Below, piece after piece: positions 1 to 7,180 of a stretch of DNA of 16,605 bases. The stretch spans positions 1 to 16,605 of the forward strand of contig CANCGU010000032.1 of assembly GCA_947377705.1 (NCBI GenBank), in the 5' to 3' direction. The translations under genes were made by a program, and so were the position numbers. Origin of the DNA: Comamonadaceae bacterium. GTDB lineage: Bacteria > Pseudomonadota > Gammaproteobacteria > Burkholderiales > Burkholderiaceae. Under the pieces are notes generated by a model. That model was not told the origin of the DNA. It ran no database searches and was given only the letters and a program-made list of their open reading frames with translations. The stretch's first letter is position 1; every line of letters begins with the position of its first letter.

Positions 1-488
1 CATCCCCCTAAGCCTGTGGCCACCACAAACAAATGCAAGCGGCCTCGTGCATCCGCCCACGCCACGGGGTTGCCAATGCGGCGAATTTGAATACCCAGGT
101 CTTTGCCCACGGTGTGGCGGTTCACCACCCACTGCGGCGCATCCCATGCCTTGCGTTCACGGTCAAAAGTGGCGGAGGCAATCTGCACATCCGCTGCACT
201 CTCGCGTGTGCCTGCAAACCAAAAAGCCGCCAAGGCTTTGTGTGCATGCAGCGGGTGCGCCTCTGGCAACGCCACCAAACTGCTGGCATGTGCGGCAGGC
301 ACCCCCTCAGGCATGGGGATGAGTCCTTCCTGCACCACGCGGTAGTCGGCGCAAGGCAGGGCGTCGGTGTCGACATCAGGCACCACCGCCACAGGCAAGG
401 CACTGGGGGCAGTTTGCCAGCGCAAACCGGCATCGCACAGCGCCACAGCGAAAAGCAATACTAGGCCAAGGCGTGCGGATGTCTTCAT
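1..488 (-). CDS. Sialidase-like (BNR/Asp-box) exported protein, partial
   Basis: The reading frame is open from an ATG at 488 to the left edge, giving 162 residues; the C-terminal part lies outside the window. Residues 1-20 carry a short basic start (K2, R6) and a hydrophobic run (LGLVLLFAVAL), consistent with a signal peptide or membrane anchor; the cysteine after it is not in a good lipobox. Residues 85-160 resemble the first blades of sialidase-family proteins: a FWFAGTRES block, a degenerate Asp-box (FDRERKAWDAP) and an RRIGNPVAW...GRLHLFVV block. Family members are beta-propellers, but many are not proven sialidases, so substrate and activity are open. It is divergent from the next gene with only 48 bp between the two starts, and no convincing Shine-Dalgarno is seen. 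The family call is from remembered resemblance and cannot be tested on the missing catalytic part. Confidence 0.6.
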   Translation of the reverse strand, partial: MKTSARLGLVLLFAVALCDAGLRWQTAPSALPVAVVPDVDTDALPCADYRVVQEGLIPMPEGVPAAHASSLVALPEAHPLHAHKALAAFWFAGTRESAADVQIASATFDRERKAWDAPQWVVNRHTVGKDLGIQIRRIGNPVAWADARGRLHLFVVATGLGG

Positions 489-536
489 GCAAAAATTCTA
501 ACCACTCGGGTTTTTCATTCGCACTACAGTTCAACC

Positions 537-1448
537 ATGCAACAAACCACAGTCAAGAAAATTCTGGTGCTCGGCGGCAGCGGCTTTGTAGGGCGCCATG
601 TGTGCTCGCGTTTGAGCCTGCAACACCACCACATCACCGTGCCCACGCGACGTTTACCCGCGCGGCACATTCAAATGATGCCCGGCGTGTCTGTGGTGCA
701 AGCCAATGTGCATGACCCCAAACAGCTGCAAGCCTTGGTGCACGGCCATGATGTGGTGATCAACCTGATTGCCATCCTGCACGGCACAGAAGAAGAGTTC
801 AACCATGCACACGTCACCTTGCCCGCAAACCTGGCGCGTGCCTGCCATGCCGAAAACGTCACGCGCCTGATTCACGTCAGCGCCTTAGGTGCCGATGTCC
901 ATGGTCCATCCATGTACCAACGCAGCAAAGCGCGCGGCGAATTGGCCCTGCTTTCTGCGGCAGAAAAAGCGCCGTTAGGTTTGACTTTGCTGCGCCCCAG
1001 CGTGATTTTTGGCAAAGACGACCAATTCATCAACCTGTTTGCCAGCCTGCAAAAGGTTTTCCCCGTCATGCCTTTGGCCGGTGCAAACACGCGCTTTCAA
1101 CCCGTGTGGGTACACGATGTGGCACAAGCCATCGTGCATTGTGTGAACACAGCCAGCACCGAAGGCCAAGTGTTTGAGCTGTGCGGCCCCGACATCTTGA
1201 CGCTGACCGAGCTGGTGCAACTCGCCGGTCGTTGGGTGGGCAAGCCACGCCCCGTCATCTCGCTGCCCTACGCCATCGGTTGGCTGCAAGCGCTGTTGAT
1301 GGAGTGGGCGCCGGGCAAAACGCTGATGAGCCGCGACAACTTGGACTCGATGAAAGTACACAACATCGCGACTGGCAAAGTGCAAGGCCTGCGTGCCTTG
1401 GGCATCTCTGAACCCAAATCCATCAAACGTTTGTTCACGGCGTCATGA
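537..1448 (+). CDS. NDUFA9-like atypical SDR, NAD(P)-binding protein
   Basis: A 303-residue extended/atypical SDR. The Rossmann glycine motif is G13-x-x-G16-x-x-G19 (LGGSGFVGRH), and the YxxxK pair is Y127/K131 (MYQRSK). Later blocks (LRPSVIFGKDDQFINLFA, FQPVWVHDVAQAI, FELCGPDILTL) are typical of the complex I NDUFA9 family. In mitochondria NDUFA9 is an accessory NADPH-binding subunit of complex I; the bacterial relatives are usually stand-alone proteins of uncertain role, so electron-transport function is only inferred from the family. The stop overlaps the cca start (ATGA at 1445-1448), implying translational coupling. No good ribosome binding site precedes the ATG at 537. Confidence 0.85.
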   Translation: MQQTTVKKILVLGGSGFVGRHVCSRLSLQHHHITVPTRRLPARHIQMMPGVSVVQANVHDPKQLQALVHGHDVVINLIAILHGTEEEFNHAHVTLPANLARACHAENVTRLIHVSALGADVHGPSMYQRSKARGELALLSAAEKAPLGLTLLRPSVIFGKDDQFINLFASLQKVFPVMPLAGANTRFQPVWVHDVAQAIVHCVNTASTEGQVFELCGPDILTLTELVQLAGRWVGKPRPVISLPYAIGWLQALLMEWAPGKTLMSRDNLDSMKVHNIATGKVQGLRALGISEPKSIKRLFTAS

Positions 1449-2668
1449 TGAAGACCTACCTCGTCGGCGGTGCCGTACGCGATGCCCTCATGGGCCACGC
1501 AGGGTCTGACCGCGACTGGGTGGTGGTGGGCGGGACGCCCGAGGCTTTGGTGGCACAGGGTTACCAACCCGTAGGGCGCGACTTTCCGGTGTTTTTGCAT
1601 CCCGACACACACGAGGAATACGCCCTAGCCCGAACCGAGCGAAAAACCGCACGCGGCTACCACGGGTTTACCGTACACGCATCGCCCGAGGTAACGCTAG
1701 AAGAAGACCTGGCCCGACGCGACCTGACCATCAACGCCATTGCGCAAGATGAACACGGTCAACGCACCGACCCTTACGGCGGCGAACGCGACCTTGCGGC
1801 CAAAGTGCTGCGCCATGTGACCGATGCTTTTCGCGAAGATCCCGTCCGTATCTTGCGTGTGGCGCGCTTTGCCGCACGCTTCCCGGACTTCACTGTCGCC
1901 CCCGAAACCCTGACGCTCATGCGCGAGATGGTGACCGAGGGTGAAGTAGATGCATTGGTGAGCGAACGCGTGTGGCAAGAGTTGTCACGCGGTTTGATGG
2001 GCGTCAAGCCCTCACGCATGTTGCAGGTGCTGCGCGACTGCGGTGCTTTACAACGCTTGCTGCCGGAAGTAGACCAACTCTACGGCGTGCCACAACGCGC
2101 CGAGTACCACCCCGAAATTGACACAGGCATTCACCTAGAAATGGTGCTCGATGCCTCGACCCGAATGAACGCCCCGCTGGATGTGCGCTTCGCCTGCCTG
2201 TGCCACGACCTCGGCAAAGGCACCACCCCCGCCGACGTGCTGCCCCGCCACATTGGCCACGAACAGCGCAGCGAAAAACTCACCCGTGCGTTGTGCACCC
2301 GTTGGCGTGTGCCTGTGGAATGCAAAGAACTGGCCGAGCTGGTGGCGCGTGAGCACGGCAACATCCACCAAAGCGGTGGCTTTGGCGCAGAGGCGGTGTT
2401 GCGCTTGCTGGTGCGCTGCGATGCACTGCGTAGGCCTGAGCGGTTTTTGTTGGCCCTACAAGCCTGTGAATGTGATGCGCGTGGGCGGCTGGGCAAAGAG
2501 GCCGAGGCGTATACCCAAGGGCCTCGGTTGGCTTTGTTGTTGAAGGCGGCTCAGTCGGTGGACAGCGCGTTTGTCAGTACGCAGGCCTTGCAAGAAGGGT
2601 TGAAAGGGCCGGCAGTGGGGGCTCGGTTGGATGCGGCGCGGTTGGTGGCTATTTCTGCTGCGCTTTGA
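1445..2668 (+). CDS. cca: CCA-adding enzyme (multifunctional Cca)
   Basis: tRNA nucleotidyltransferase that adds or repairs the 3'-CCA end of tRNA without a template, acting in the cytoplasm. Visible motifs, numbered from the first ATG: GGAVRD at 8-13, catalytic carboxylates D22 and D24 (SDRDWVVVG), RRD at 91-93 (RRDLTINAIA), and the nucleotide-recognition EDPVR block at 131-135. The C-terminal half has a metal-dependent HD phosphohydrolase domain (CHDLGKG, H254/D255), as in the E. coli-type enzyme with added phosphatase/phosphodiesterase activities. Length (407 aa) fits that class. Two adjacent ATGs exist at 1445 and 1448; the family's usual start (MKTYLVGGAVRD) favours the second, whereas the overlap with the upstream stop favours the first. 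The difference is one residue. Confidence 0.96.
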   Translation: MMKTYLVGGAVRDALMGHAGSDRDWVVVGGTPEALVAQGYQPVGRDFPVFLHPDTHEEYALARTERKTARGYHGFTVHASPEVTLEEDLARRDLTINAIAQDEHGQRTDPYGGERDLAAKVLRHVTDAFREDPVRILRVARFAARFPDFTVAPETLTLMREMVTEGEVDALVSERVWQELSRGLMGVKPSRMLQVLRDCGALQRLLPEVDQLYGVPQRAEYHPEIDTGIHLEMVLDASTRMNAPLDVRFACLCHDLGKGTTPADVLPRHIGHEQRSEKLTRALCTRWRVPVECKELAELVAREHGNIHQSGGFGAEAVLRLLVRCDALRRPERFLLALQACECDARGRLGKEAEAYTQGPRLALLLKAAQSVDSAFVSTQALQEGLKGPAVGARLDAARLVAISAAL

Positions 2669-2710
2669 GCGTTGCGTGTTGGCTTGGCTGTACTTCGCTT
2701 GACATGGTTC

Positions 2711-2804
2711 GCAGCGAAGCGGCAAGGGCAGTGGCCGCTCTGCTCCGCCGCCGCTAAAGCGGCTAATGTCGCTGCCGCGGTCACTGCCCTTGCCACTTCG
2801 CTGC
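2711..2804. repeat. Hairpin H1 (locus A), 28-bp stem, 38-nt loop
   Basis: The left arm (2711-2738) and right arm (2777-2804) are complementary at 26 of 28 positions. The left arm contains GGCAAGGGCAGTG and the right arm CACTGCCCTTGCC. The 38-nt loop (2739-2776) contains its own small hairpin, GCCGCT-AA-AGCGGC. It lies 42 bp after the cca stop. No T-run follows the right arm, so it is not a classical intrinsic terminator, although it could still protect or end the cca transcript. The loop ends (TCTGCTCCGCCG and CTAATGTCGCTGCC) recur in inverse orientation in hairpin H2, whose stem is unrelated. Confidence 0.9.
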
Positions 2805-2900
2805 TTTGGGCTCGCGTTGCATTGCGTTTCATGCCGACATATTGGCGACGAATATTGAAGTCGCTCACCGAGTTTTGTATCGAACAAAATAATGACGCGC

Positions 2901-2987
2901 GTCAAGTGGTGTGGGGCGTGCCTGCGGCAGCGACATTAGGCGCGAAGCGACGGCGGAGCAGAGCAGGCACGCCCCACACCGCTTGAC
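2901..2987. repeat. Hairpin H2 (locus A), 24-bp stem, loop shared with H1
   Basis: The left arm (2901-2924, starting GTCAAGTGGTGTGGGG) and right arm (2964-2987) are complementary at 23 of 24 positions; the one mismatch is a T.G wobble on the plus strand. The 39-nt loop (2925-2963) is the reverse complement of the H1 loop at both ends: 12 nt (CGGCGGAGCAGA) and 14 nt (GGCAGCGACATTAG) match exactly, with a variable middle. It ends 13 bp before the stop of the minus-strand DUF2905 gene, so it is placed relative to that gene as H1 is relative to cca. Confidence 0.9.
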
Positions 2988-3000
2988 AAAGAAGGGAAGC

Positions 3001-3195
3001 TCAAAGCACCTTAGAAATCCCAGCACACACGAGGCTGAGAATGACCGTAGACGCCAGCGGAATAAATATCTCACGTCCGAACAGCTTGAACCGAATGTCC
3101 CCAGGCAACCGCCCAAACCCCAACTTTTGCAGCCAAGGCGTGACCGCGTTGATCAACAGCAACGCGATGAAAACAACAATGAGCCAGCGTGTCAT
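3001..3195 (-). CDS. DUF2905 small membrane protein
   Basis: A 64-residue protein with two hydrophobic segments (about 4-20 and 44-61) flanking a conserved centre, LGFGRLPGDIRF, followed by IFIPLASTVILS. This is the usual build and size of the DUF2905 family, whose function is unknown. Predicted topology is two inner-membrane helices joined by a short basic loop. It starts 8 bp after the stop of the methyltransferase gene, so the two are probably one transcript. Its 3' end lies next to hairpin H2. No clear Shine-Dalgarno precedes the ATG at 3195. Confidence 0.85.
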   Translation of the reverse strand: MTRWLIVVFIALLLINAVTPWLQKLGFGRLPGDIRFKLFGREIFIPLASTVILSLVCAGISKVL

Positions 3196-3203
3196 GCAGC
3201 GAC

Positions 3204-4337
3204 TTACAACGCGTAGGTGCGGTCACCTTGCGCAAAGCCCATGGGCTCCCACTCGGTGGTGCCGAAAGCAATCACTTTGAACAACTCGCCCATTTCGTGC
3301 TCCGTGATGAGTTTTTGCGCCATGCTCTTTTCATCTAATGGCGCGTCCACCAGAGGAGGAAGCAACCCGCAGTTGATCAGAAAGTGCGCTTGACTGGTGT
3401 ACCCCAACACATGCAAACCCGCCTCTTGCGCGGCCAATGCCACGCCCGTGAAGTTGACGTGCGCGGTGATGTCTTTGCGGCCCACATCAGCCAACGGGTC
3501 AGTGTCGGCCTTGTGCAACTGGTGGCACATCAGTGTGCCCATGCTGCGTTGCGGGTGGAAGTATTCGTTCTCGGGAAAACCGTAGTCGATGAGGAACGCC
3601 GCGCCGCCTTTACCCGTCGCCGCTTCACCCGCTTTGAAGCGGTCGGCCAGCGTGGCCACAAAGGCTTCGGCTTGGCTGTGAATTTCGGTCAAAAAATCGT
3701 GCTCGCCGGGAATCTCCATGGGTGGACGCAGATCCGTCACACGGTCTTGCCATTGCAAAGGCGAAGCGGTTTGCGCGTTCCACACCACGCCGCGCTCATG
3801 CCAAACACCCGCTTTGCGCACCAGCAGTTGCACAGGCATGGCGTCTAGCACCTCGTTGCCGACCACCACACCACTCAGTTGCTCGGGCAAGGCGTCGACC
3901 CATTGCACTTTGTGTGCATGGGCTTTCAGGGTGTCTTGTTGGCGCGCGCGCAGGCTGCCCGACAAATCAACAATGGTGTAGCGCTGGATGCTGTCTCCCA
4001 AGCTGTCCAGCAGCTGCAGGGCCAACGCACCAGAGCCTGCGCCAAACTCCCACACCTCATCGGTTCCGGTGACTTGCAAGGCTTCGGCCACTTGGTGGGC
4101 GAGCGTGTGGCCAAAGTGTTTGGACATCTCGGGGGCCGTGGCAAAGTCGCTGCCGGTTTCGGGTGTCAAGCCAAACTTACGCAAACTGTTGGCGTAATAG
4201 CCCATGCCGGGGGCGTACAGAGCCAGCGCCATGAAGCGGTCAAAGCCCAGCCAGCCGCCTGCATTGGCAATACTGCGCTGAATAAGCGTGTACAAAGCCT
4301 GTTGACCCGGGTCGTTGGATAATTGGGGAATGTTCAT
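3204..4337 (-). CDS. MidA/NDUFAF7-type SAM-dependent methyltransferase
   Basis: A 377-residue protein of the SAM-dependent methyltransferase family that includes mitochondrial NDUFAF7/MidA (Pfam Methyltransf_28). Visible blocks: YYANSLRKFG, SDFATAPEMS (63-72), a SAM-binding glycine motif EFGAGSGALA (97-106), and NEVLDAMPVQ (161-170). NDUFAF7 dimethylates an arginine of complex I subunit NDUFS2; the bacterial substrate is not established, so complex I modification is inference only. I chose the ATG at 4337 (MNIPQLSND); a frame extension to 4409 adds 24 residues without family character and would run into the divergent SDR gene. The 56-bp gap to that gene must hold both promoters. DUF2905 follows 8 bp downstream. 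Confidence 0.88.
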   Translation of the reverse strand: MNIPQLSNDPGQQALYTLIQRSIANAGGWLGFDRFMALALYAPGMGYYANSLRKFGLTPETGSDFATAPEMSKHFGHTLAHQVAEALQVTGTDEVWEFGAGSGALALQLLDSLGDSIQRYTIVDLSGSLRARQQDTLKAHAHKVQWVDALPEQLSGVVVGNEVLDAMPVQLLVRKAGVWHERGVVWNAQTASPLQWQDRVTDLRPPMEIPGEHDFLTEIHSQAEAFVATLADRFKAGEAATGKGGAAFLIDYGFPENEYFHPQRSMGTLMCHQLHKADTDPLADVGRKDITAHVNFTGVALAAQEAGLHVLGYTSQAHFLINCGLLPPLVDAPLDEKSMAQKLITEHEMGELFKVIAFGTTEWEPMGFAQGDRTYAL

Positions 4338-4393
4338 TGGGTGCAGATCGTAACTCGACCCACACCTGCCTTCCACCACAAACACCTCACACC

Positions 4394-5215
4394 ATGCGCT
4401 CTTGGGCACTCATCACTGGCGGCAGCGTTCGCTTAGGCCGCGAAATCGGCCTCGCCTTCGCGCGCGCCGGGTGGCATGTGGCATGCCACTACAACCGCTC
4501 AGAAGCTGAGGCCCACGCCCTGTGCGCCGAGCTACGCGCCTTGGGCGTGGACGCTTTGGCGGTGCAAGGCGAGTTAGAAGACGAAGCCAGCTGCCAAAGC
4601 ATTTTTGACACCACGGTGGCCATCACCGGGAACGCGCTGCGATGCGTGGTCAACAACGCCTCACTGTTTGTGCCAGATGTGGGGGCTGACTTTGACGAGG
4701 CACAGGCCTTAGCGCAAATCAAGGTGAACCTCATGGCACCCATGCGCTTTGGCAAATGGATGGCCGAGCTCCACGCGCCGTCGCCCAACCCAGAGGCCCC
4801 AGCCAATGAGGGCACCTTCACCTGCCAGCACATCAAGCCCAGCGTCATCCATGTGTTGGACCAAAAGGTGTTCAACCTCAATCCCGATTATTTTTCGTAC
4901 ACGCTGTCCAAGCTTGCCCTCGAACGCGCGGTCAGCTTGCAAGCCCAATCGCTCGCGCCCACCTTGCGCGTGAACGCCGTGGCCCCCGGCCTGATGTACC
5001 TGAGCGGGCCACAAACCCAAGACAACTTCAACCGTGCTGCCAGCGCCAACTTGCTGCGCCAACCCATCAATCCTGCCGACGTGGCCAGCAGTGTGGTGTT
5101 TTTGGCGGGTAACGCCAGCATCACCGGCACCACGGTGCGCGTGGACAACGGTCAACATTTGGTACCACTCGCACGCGATGTGATGTTTGTGGTCGAGGAG
5201 CTTTTCAAATCATGA
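4394..5215 (+). CDS. Pteridine reductase-like SDR (FolM/PTR1 type)
   Basis: A 273-residue short-chain dehydrogenase/reductase. The nucleotide-binding motif is TGGSVRLG (8-15), i.e. TGxxxRxG as in pteridine reductases (PTR1, FolM), not the usual TGxxxGxG. NNAS is at 87-90 and the YxxxK pair is Y169/K173. The catalytic Ser position appears to be Asp156 (VIHVLD), matching the Asp of PTR1 enzymes. The C-terminal VRVDNGQHL also fits. The expected role is NADPH-dependent reduction of dihydropterin (dihydrobiopterin, dihydromonapterin or dihydrofolate) in the cytoplasm. An insertion at about 127-149, rich in Pro, Ala and Asn, precedes the catalytic block. It overlaps folB by 4 nt (ATGA, 5212-5215), which supports pterin work. 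I chose the ATG at 4394; an upstream ATG at 4337 overlaps the divergent gene's start and adds unconserved residues. Confidence 0.85.
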   Translation: MRSWALITGGSVRLGREIGLAFARAGWHVACHYNRSEAEAHALCAELRALGVDALAVQGELEDEASCQSIFDTTVAITGNALRCVVNNASLFVPDVGADFDEAQALAQIKVNLMAPMRFGKWMAELHAPSPNPEAPANEGTFTCQHIKPSVIHVLDQKVFNLNPDYFSYTLSKLALERAVSLQAQSLAPTLRVNAVAPGLMYLSGPQTQDNFNRAASANLLRQPINPADVASSVVFLAGNASITGTTVRVDNGQHLVPLARDVMFVVEELFKS

Positions 5216-5601
5216 ACGACCAACTTTTACGCAACTGCCGCCGCTTGTTTTTACGCGGCCTCACCGTGCAAGCCAACATTGGCATTCACGAACACGAGCT
5301 GCAAGCCGCGCAGCGCATCGTCATCGACGTGGACTTGTATGTCTCGTTCGCAGGCACCCGTCCCAAAGACGACCGCATCGACGAAGTGGTGGACTACGAC
5401 TTTGTGCGCGCCGTGGTGCATGGCCGCATTGCGCAAGGCCACATCAACCTGCAAGAAACTTTGTGTGATGACATCCTCACGCACCTGCTCGAACACACCG
5501 GCGTGATGGCCGCACGCGTGTCCACCCGCAAACCCGACGTTTACCCCGACTGCGAAGCGGTGGGGGTGGAAGTGTTCCGTGCCAAACCCGGAGTGCTGTG
5601 A
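5212..5601 (+). CDS. folB: Dihydroneopterin aldolase
   Basis: A 129-residue protein, full length for FolB, which cleaves 7,8-dihydroneopterin to 6-hydroxymethyl-dihydropterin in folate synthesis and can also epimerise the substrate. Visible family positions: IGIHEHE at 23-29, Tyr62 in VVDYDFV, Glu82 in NLQETLCDDI, and Lys107 in RKPDVYPDCEAV. The Lys-Pro pair is the form found in true FolB enzymes. The ATG overlaps the SDR stop; an AGGAG lies 12 nt upstream. A second, divergent paralogue follows 1 bp after the stop, so this is the better candidate for the housekeeping folate enzyme. Confidence 0.92.
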   Translation: MNDQLLRNCRRLFLRGLTVQANIGIHEHELQAAQRIVIDVDLYVSFAGTRPKDDRIDEVVDYDFVRAVVHGRIAQGHINLQETLCDDILTHLLEHTGVMAARVSTRKPDVYPDCEAVGVEVFRAKPGVL

Positions 5602-5602
5602 C

Positions 5603-5971
5603 ATGGCGAGCAAAGGCACCCAAATTCTCAATCTGACAGGTCTGCGCTTTGATGCCAATCTCGGCATCTTGGAGCACGAGAAGATTGACCCACAACCCAT
5701 TCAAGTGGATGCCGAGCTCAACCTCGGCACGCAGCCCCTGCTGCCCCATGACGATGACATTTGCCATGTGTTGGACTACCGCAAGGTGCGCCAAATCATC
5801 ATCACCGAATGCACCGCCGAGCATGTGAACTTGCTTGAAACCCTGATTGGCAAACTCGCCCACCGCTTGATGCAACTGCCAGGCGTATTGGGCGTGCGCG
5901 TGAAAATTGCCAAACTCGAAATTTTTGACGACTGCGAAGTGGCCATTCGCATGGAAACAGGACAGTGGTGA
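5603..5971 (+). CDS. Second FolB-family protein, possibly FolX-like epimerase
   Basis: A 122-residue paralogue of the preceding gene with the same T-fold pattern: LGILEHE (20-26), Tyr59 in LDYRKV, Glu79 in LLETLIG, Lys104 in [13 protein letters not shown]. The active-site lysine is followed by Leu, not Pro. From memory, E. coli FolX (dihydroneopterin triphosphate 2'-epimerase) also has Lys-Leu here, and its region before the catalytic Glu looks similar. Together with the FolM-type SDR two genes upstream, this suggests a FolX role in a tetrahydromonapterin branch; a second dihydroneopterin aldolase is the alternative. The start at 5603 has GGAG 9 nt upstream. An in-frame ATG at 5579 lies inside folB and is less likely. 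Its stop overlaps a possible GTG start of ttcA. Confidence 0.82.
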   Translation: MASKGTQILNLTGLRFDANLGILEHEKIDPQPIQVDAELNLGTQPLLPHDDDICHVLDYRKVRQIIITECTAEHVNLLETLIGKLAHRLMQLPGVLGVRVKIAKLEIFDDCEVAIRMETGQW

Positions 5972-5976
5972 CACCT

Positions 5977-6891
5977 ATGACGACAACAGCAGAAAAAGAC
6001 CTCAACAAAGACCCTAAGCAAATCAAGATCGAGCACGAGAACCACAAGCTCGAAAAGCGCCTGTGCCGCCAAGTCGGCCAAGCCATCGTGGACTACAACA
6101 TGATCGAAGAAGGCGACAAGATCATGGTCTGCATGTCCGGCGGCAAGGATAGTTACGCCATGCTAGACATCTTGCTGATGATGCAGCAGCGCGCACCCAT
6201 CAGCTTTGAGCTAATCGCGGTCAACCTCGACCAAAAGCAACCCGGCTTTCCTGCCGATGTGCTGCCCAAGTACTTGGCGCAAGTGGGTGTGAAGTTCCGC
6301 ATCGAAACGCAAGACACCTACTCCATCGTCAAAGACAAAATTGCCGAAGGCAAAACCATGTGCAGCCTTTGCTCGCGCTTGCGCCGCGGCATTTTGTACC
6401 GCGTGGCTGGTGAGTTGGGTTGCAACAAAATCGCGTTGGGCCACCACCGCGACGACATCTTGCAAACCTTCTTCTTGAACATGTTCTTCGGCGGCAAGCT
6501 CAAAGCCATGCCACCCAAACTGGTGAGCGATGGCGGCGACCACATGGTGATTCGCCCCCTCGCTTATGTGGCCGAAAAAGACCTAGAGCGTTGGTCTAAA
6601 GTGCGCCAGTTCCCCATCATCCCTTGCACGCTGTGCGGCAGCCAAGACGGCTTGCAACGCCAAGTGGTGGGTGAGATGTTGCGTGAGTGGGAGAAGAAGC
6701 ACCCGGGGCGCATTGAGAACATGTTTGCGGCGTTGCAAAACGTGGTGCCTTCGCATTTGATGGACCACACGAAGTTTGATTTCAAGTCTTTGGTGACCAC
6801 GGGTGTGGCATCAGAGGATGGGGACAAGGCGTTTGACCACGAGGATTTTCCTATGGCTACGTTGCCGGGGATGCAGGTGGTGTCGCTTTAA
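5977..6891 (+). CDS. ttcA: tRNA 2-thiocytidine(32) synthetase TtcA
   Basis: A 304-residue iron-sulfur PP-loop ATPase that thiolates cytidine 32 in certain tRNAs. The ATP-binding PP-loop SGGKDS is at 54-59. The cluster cysteines appear as C129 and C132 ([10 protein letters not shown]) plus a third in PCTLCGSQ (C217/C220). [18 protein letters not shown] (153-170) is characteristic of TtcA. Length fits the family. I chose the ATG at 5977; a GTG at 5965 would add four residues (MVTP) and overlap the preceding gene, with AGGA only 2 nt before it. The gene ends at the hairpin locus 6936-7160. Confidence 0.96.
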   Translation: MTTTAEKDLNKDPKQIKIEHENHKLEKRLCRQVGQAIVDYNMIEEGDKIMVCMSGGKDSYAMLDILLMMQQRAPISFELIAVNLDQKQPGFPADVLPKYLAQVGVKFRIETQDTYSIVKDKIAEGKTMCSLCSRLRRGILYRVAGELGCNKIALGHHRDDILQTFFLNMFFGGKLKAMPPKLVSDGGDHMVIRPLAYVAEKDLERWSKVRQFPIIPCTLCGSQDGLQRQVVGEMLREWEKKHPGRIENMFAALQNVVPSHLMDHTKFDFKSLVTTGVASEDGDKAFDHEDFPMATLPGMQVVSL

Positions 6892-6935
6892 GTCTTTGGC
6901 TTCTTTAGCTTGAGCTCTAGTTTGTTCTGAGCTCG

Positions 6936-7013
6936 CTTCGGGGAGGGACTGAGGGCAGGTTCCTCATGCTGGGGTACCAGAAATCGTCACCTGCCCTCAG
7001 CCCCTCCCCGAAG
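6936..7013. repeat. Hairpin H3 (locus B), 25-bp stem, 28-nt loop
   Basis: The left arm (6936-6960, CTTCGGGGAGGGACTGAGGG...) and right arm (6989-7013) are complementary at 24 of 25 positions. The 28-nt loop (6961-6988) begins TCCTCATGCTGGGG and has an inner CTGG-GGTA-CCAG hairpin. It lies 44 bp after the ttcA stop, with no T-run after the right arm. The complete loop recurs exactly, as its reverse complement, in hairpin H4 93 bp further on, but the stems are unrelated. It may act as a Rho-independent-like or stabilising 3' structure for ttcA; the sequence alone does not decide. Confidence 0.92.
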
Positions 7014-7078
7014 TCTGCGTACGACGTTGCTTTGCTCGTCTGTTTTCGCGCATACGTTTGTTGCTACGAATACCCAAA

Positions 7079-7160
7079 GCGTTGCGTGCATGGAGTGCGG
7101 CGGCTGACGATTTCTGGTACCCCAGCATGAGGAAGCCGCCGCACCCCATGTGCGCGACGC
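7079..7160. repeat. Hairpin H4 (locus B), 27-bp stem, loop identical to H3
   Basis: The left arm (7079-7105) and right arm (7134-7160) are complementary at 23 of 27 positions; three of the four mismatches are G.T wobbles on the plus strand. The 28-nt loop (7106-7133, beginning GACGATTTCTGGTACC) is the exact reverse complement of the H3 loop. The stem next to the loop is TGCGGCGGCT/AGCCGCCGCA, unlike H3. It ends 20 bp before the stop of the minus-strand DprE2-like gene, so in that gene's transcript the loop reads in the same sense as in the ttcA transcript. Confidence 0.9.
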
Positions 7161-7180
7161 GCCTCTCCAAAGACAACAAA

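Larger units (their letters stand above)
2669..3000. other. Gene-free region between convergent genes, two hairpins
   Basis: This 332-bp stretch separates cca (plus) from the DUF2905 gene (minus). It contains the two long hairpins described separately (2711-2804 and 2901-2987). Between them, 2805-2900 has only minor AT-rich symmetry: ATATT/AATAT around 2839-2857 and TTTTGT/ACAAAA around 2874-2890. Reading frames crossing the region run through the inverted repeats and have no family resemblance, so I call no gene here. Confidence 0.8.

Noticed and set aside
2672..2986. Plus-strand open frame across the gap after cca
   Set aside because: It runs through both inverted-repeat hairpins, so its protein is dictated by the repeats; no ribosome binding site or family resemblance.
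2711..2987. Locus A as a CRISPR array
   Set aside because: Only two copies in opposite orientation, no regular spacers and no cas gene.
4337..4393. Longer N-termini for the divergent methyltransferase (to 4409) and SDR (from 4337)
   Set aside because: The extensions overlap each other, are not conserved in character, and would leave no promoter space; the internal ATGs give the family-typical N-termini.
5965..5976. GTG start for ttcA
   Set aside because: It adds only MVTP, overlaps the preceding stop, and the AGGA is too close; the ATG at 5977 is preferred, though not proven.
2711..7160. Hairpins H1-H4 as classical intrinsic terminators
   Set aside because: Stems are far longer than usual and none is followed by a T-run in the direction of transcription; a role in ending transcripts remains possible but is not shown.
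2711..7160. Hairpins H1-H4 as insertion sequences or standard MITEs
   Set aside because: MITE copies share terminal arms, whereas here arms differ and loops are shared; no target-site duplication was seen at the ends.
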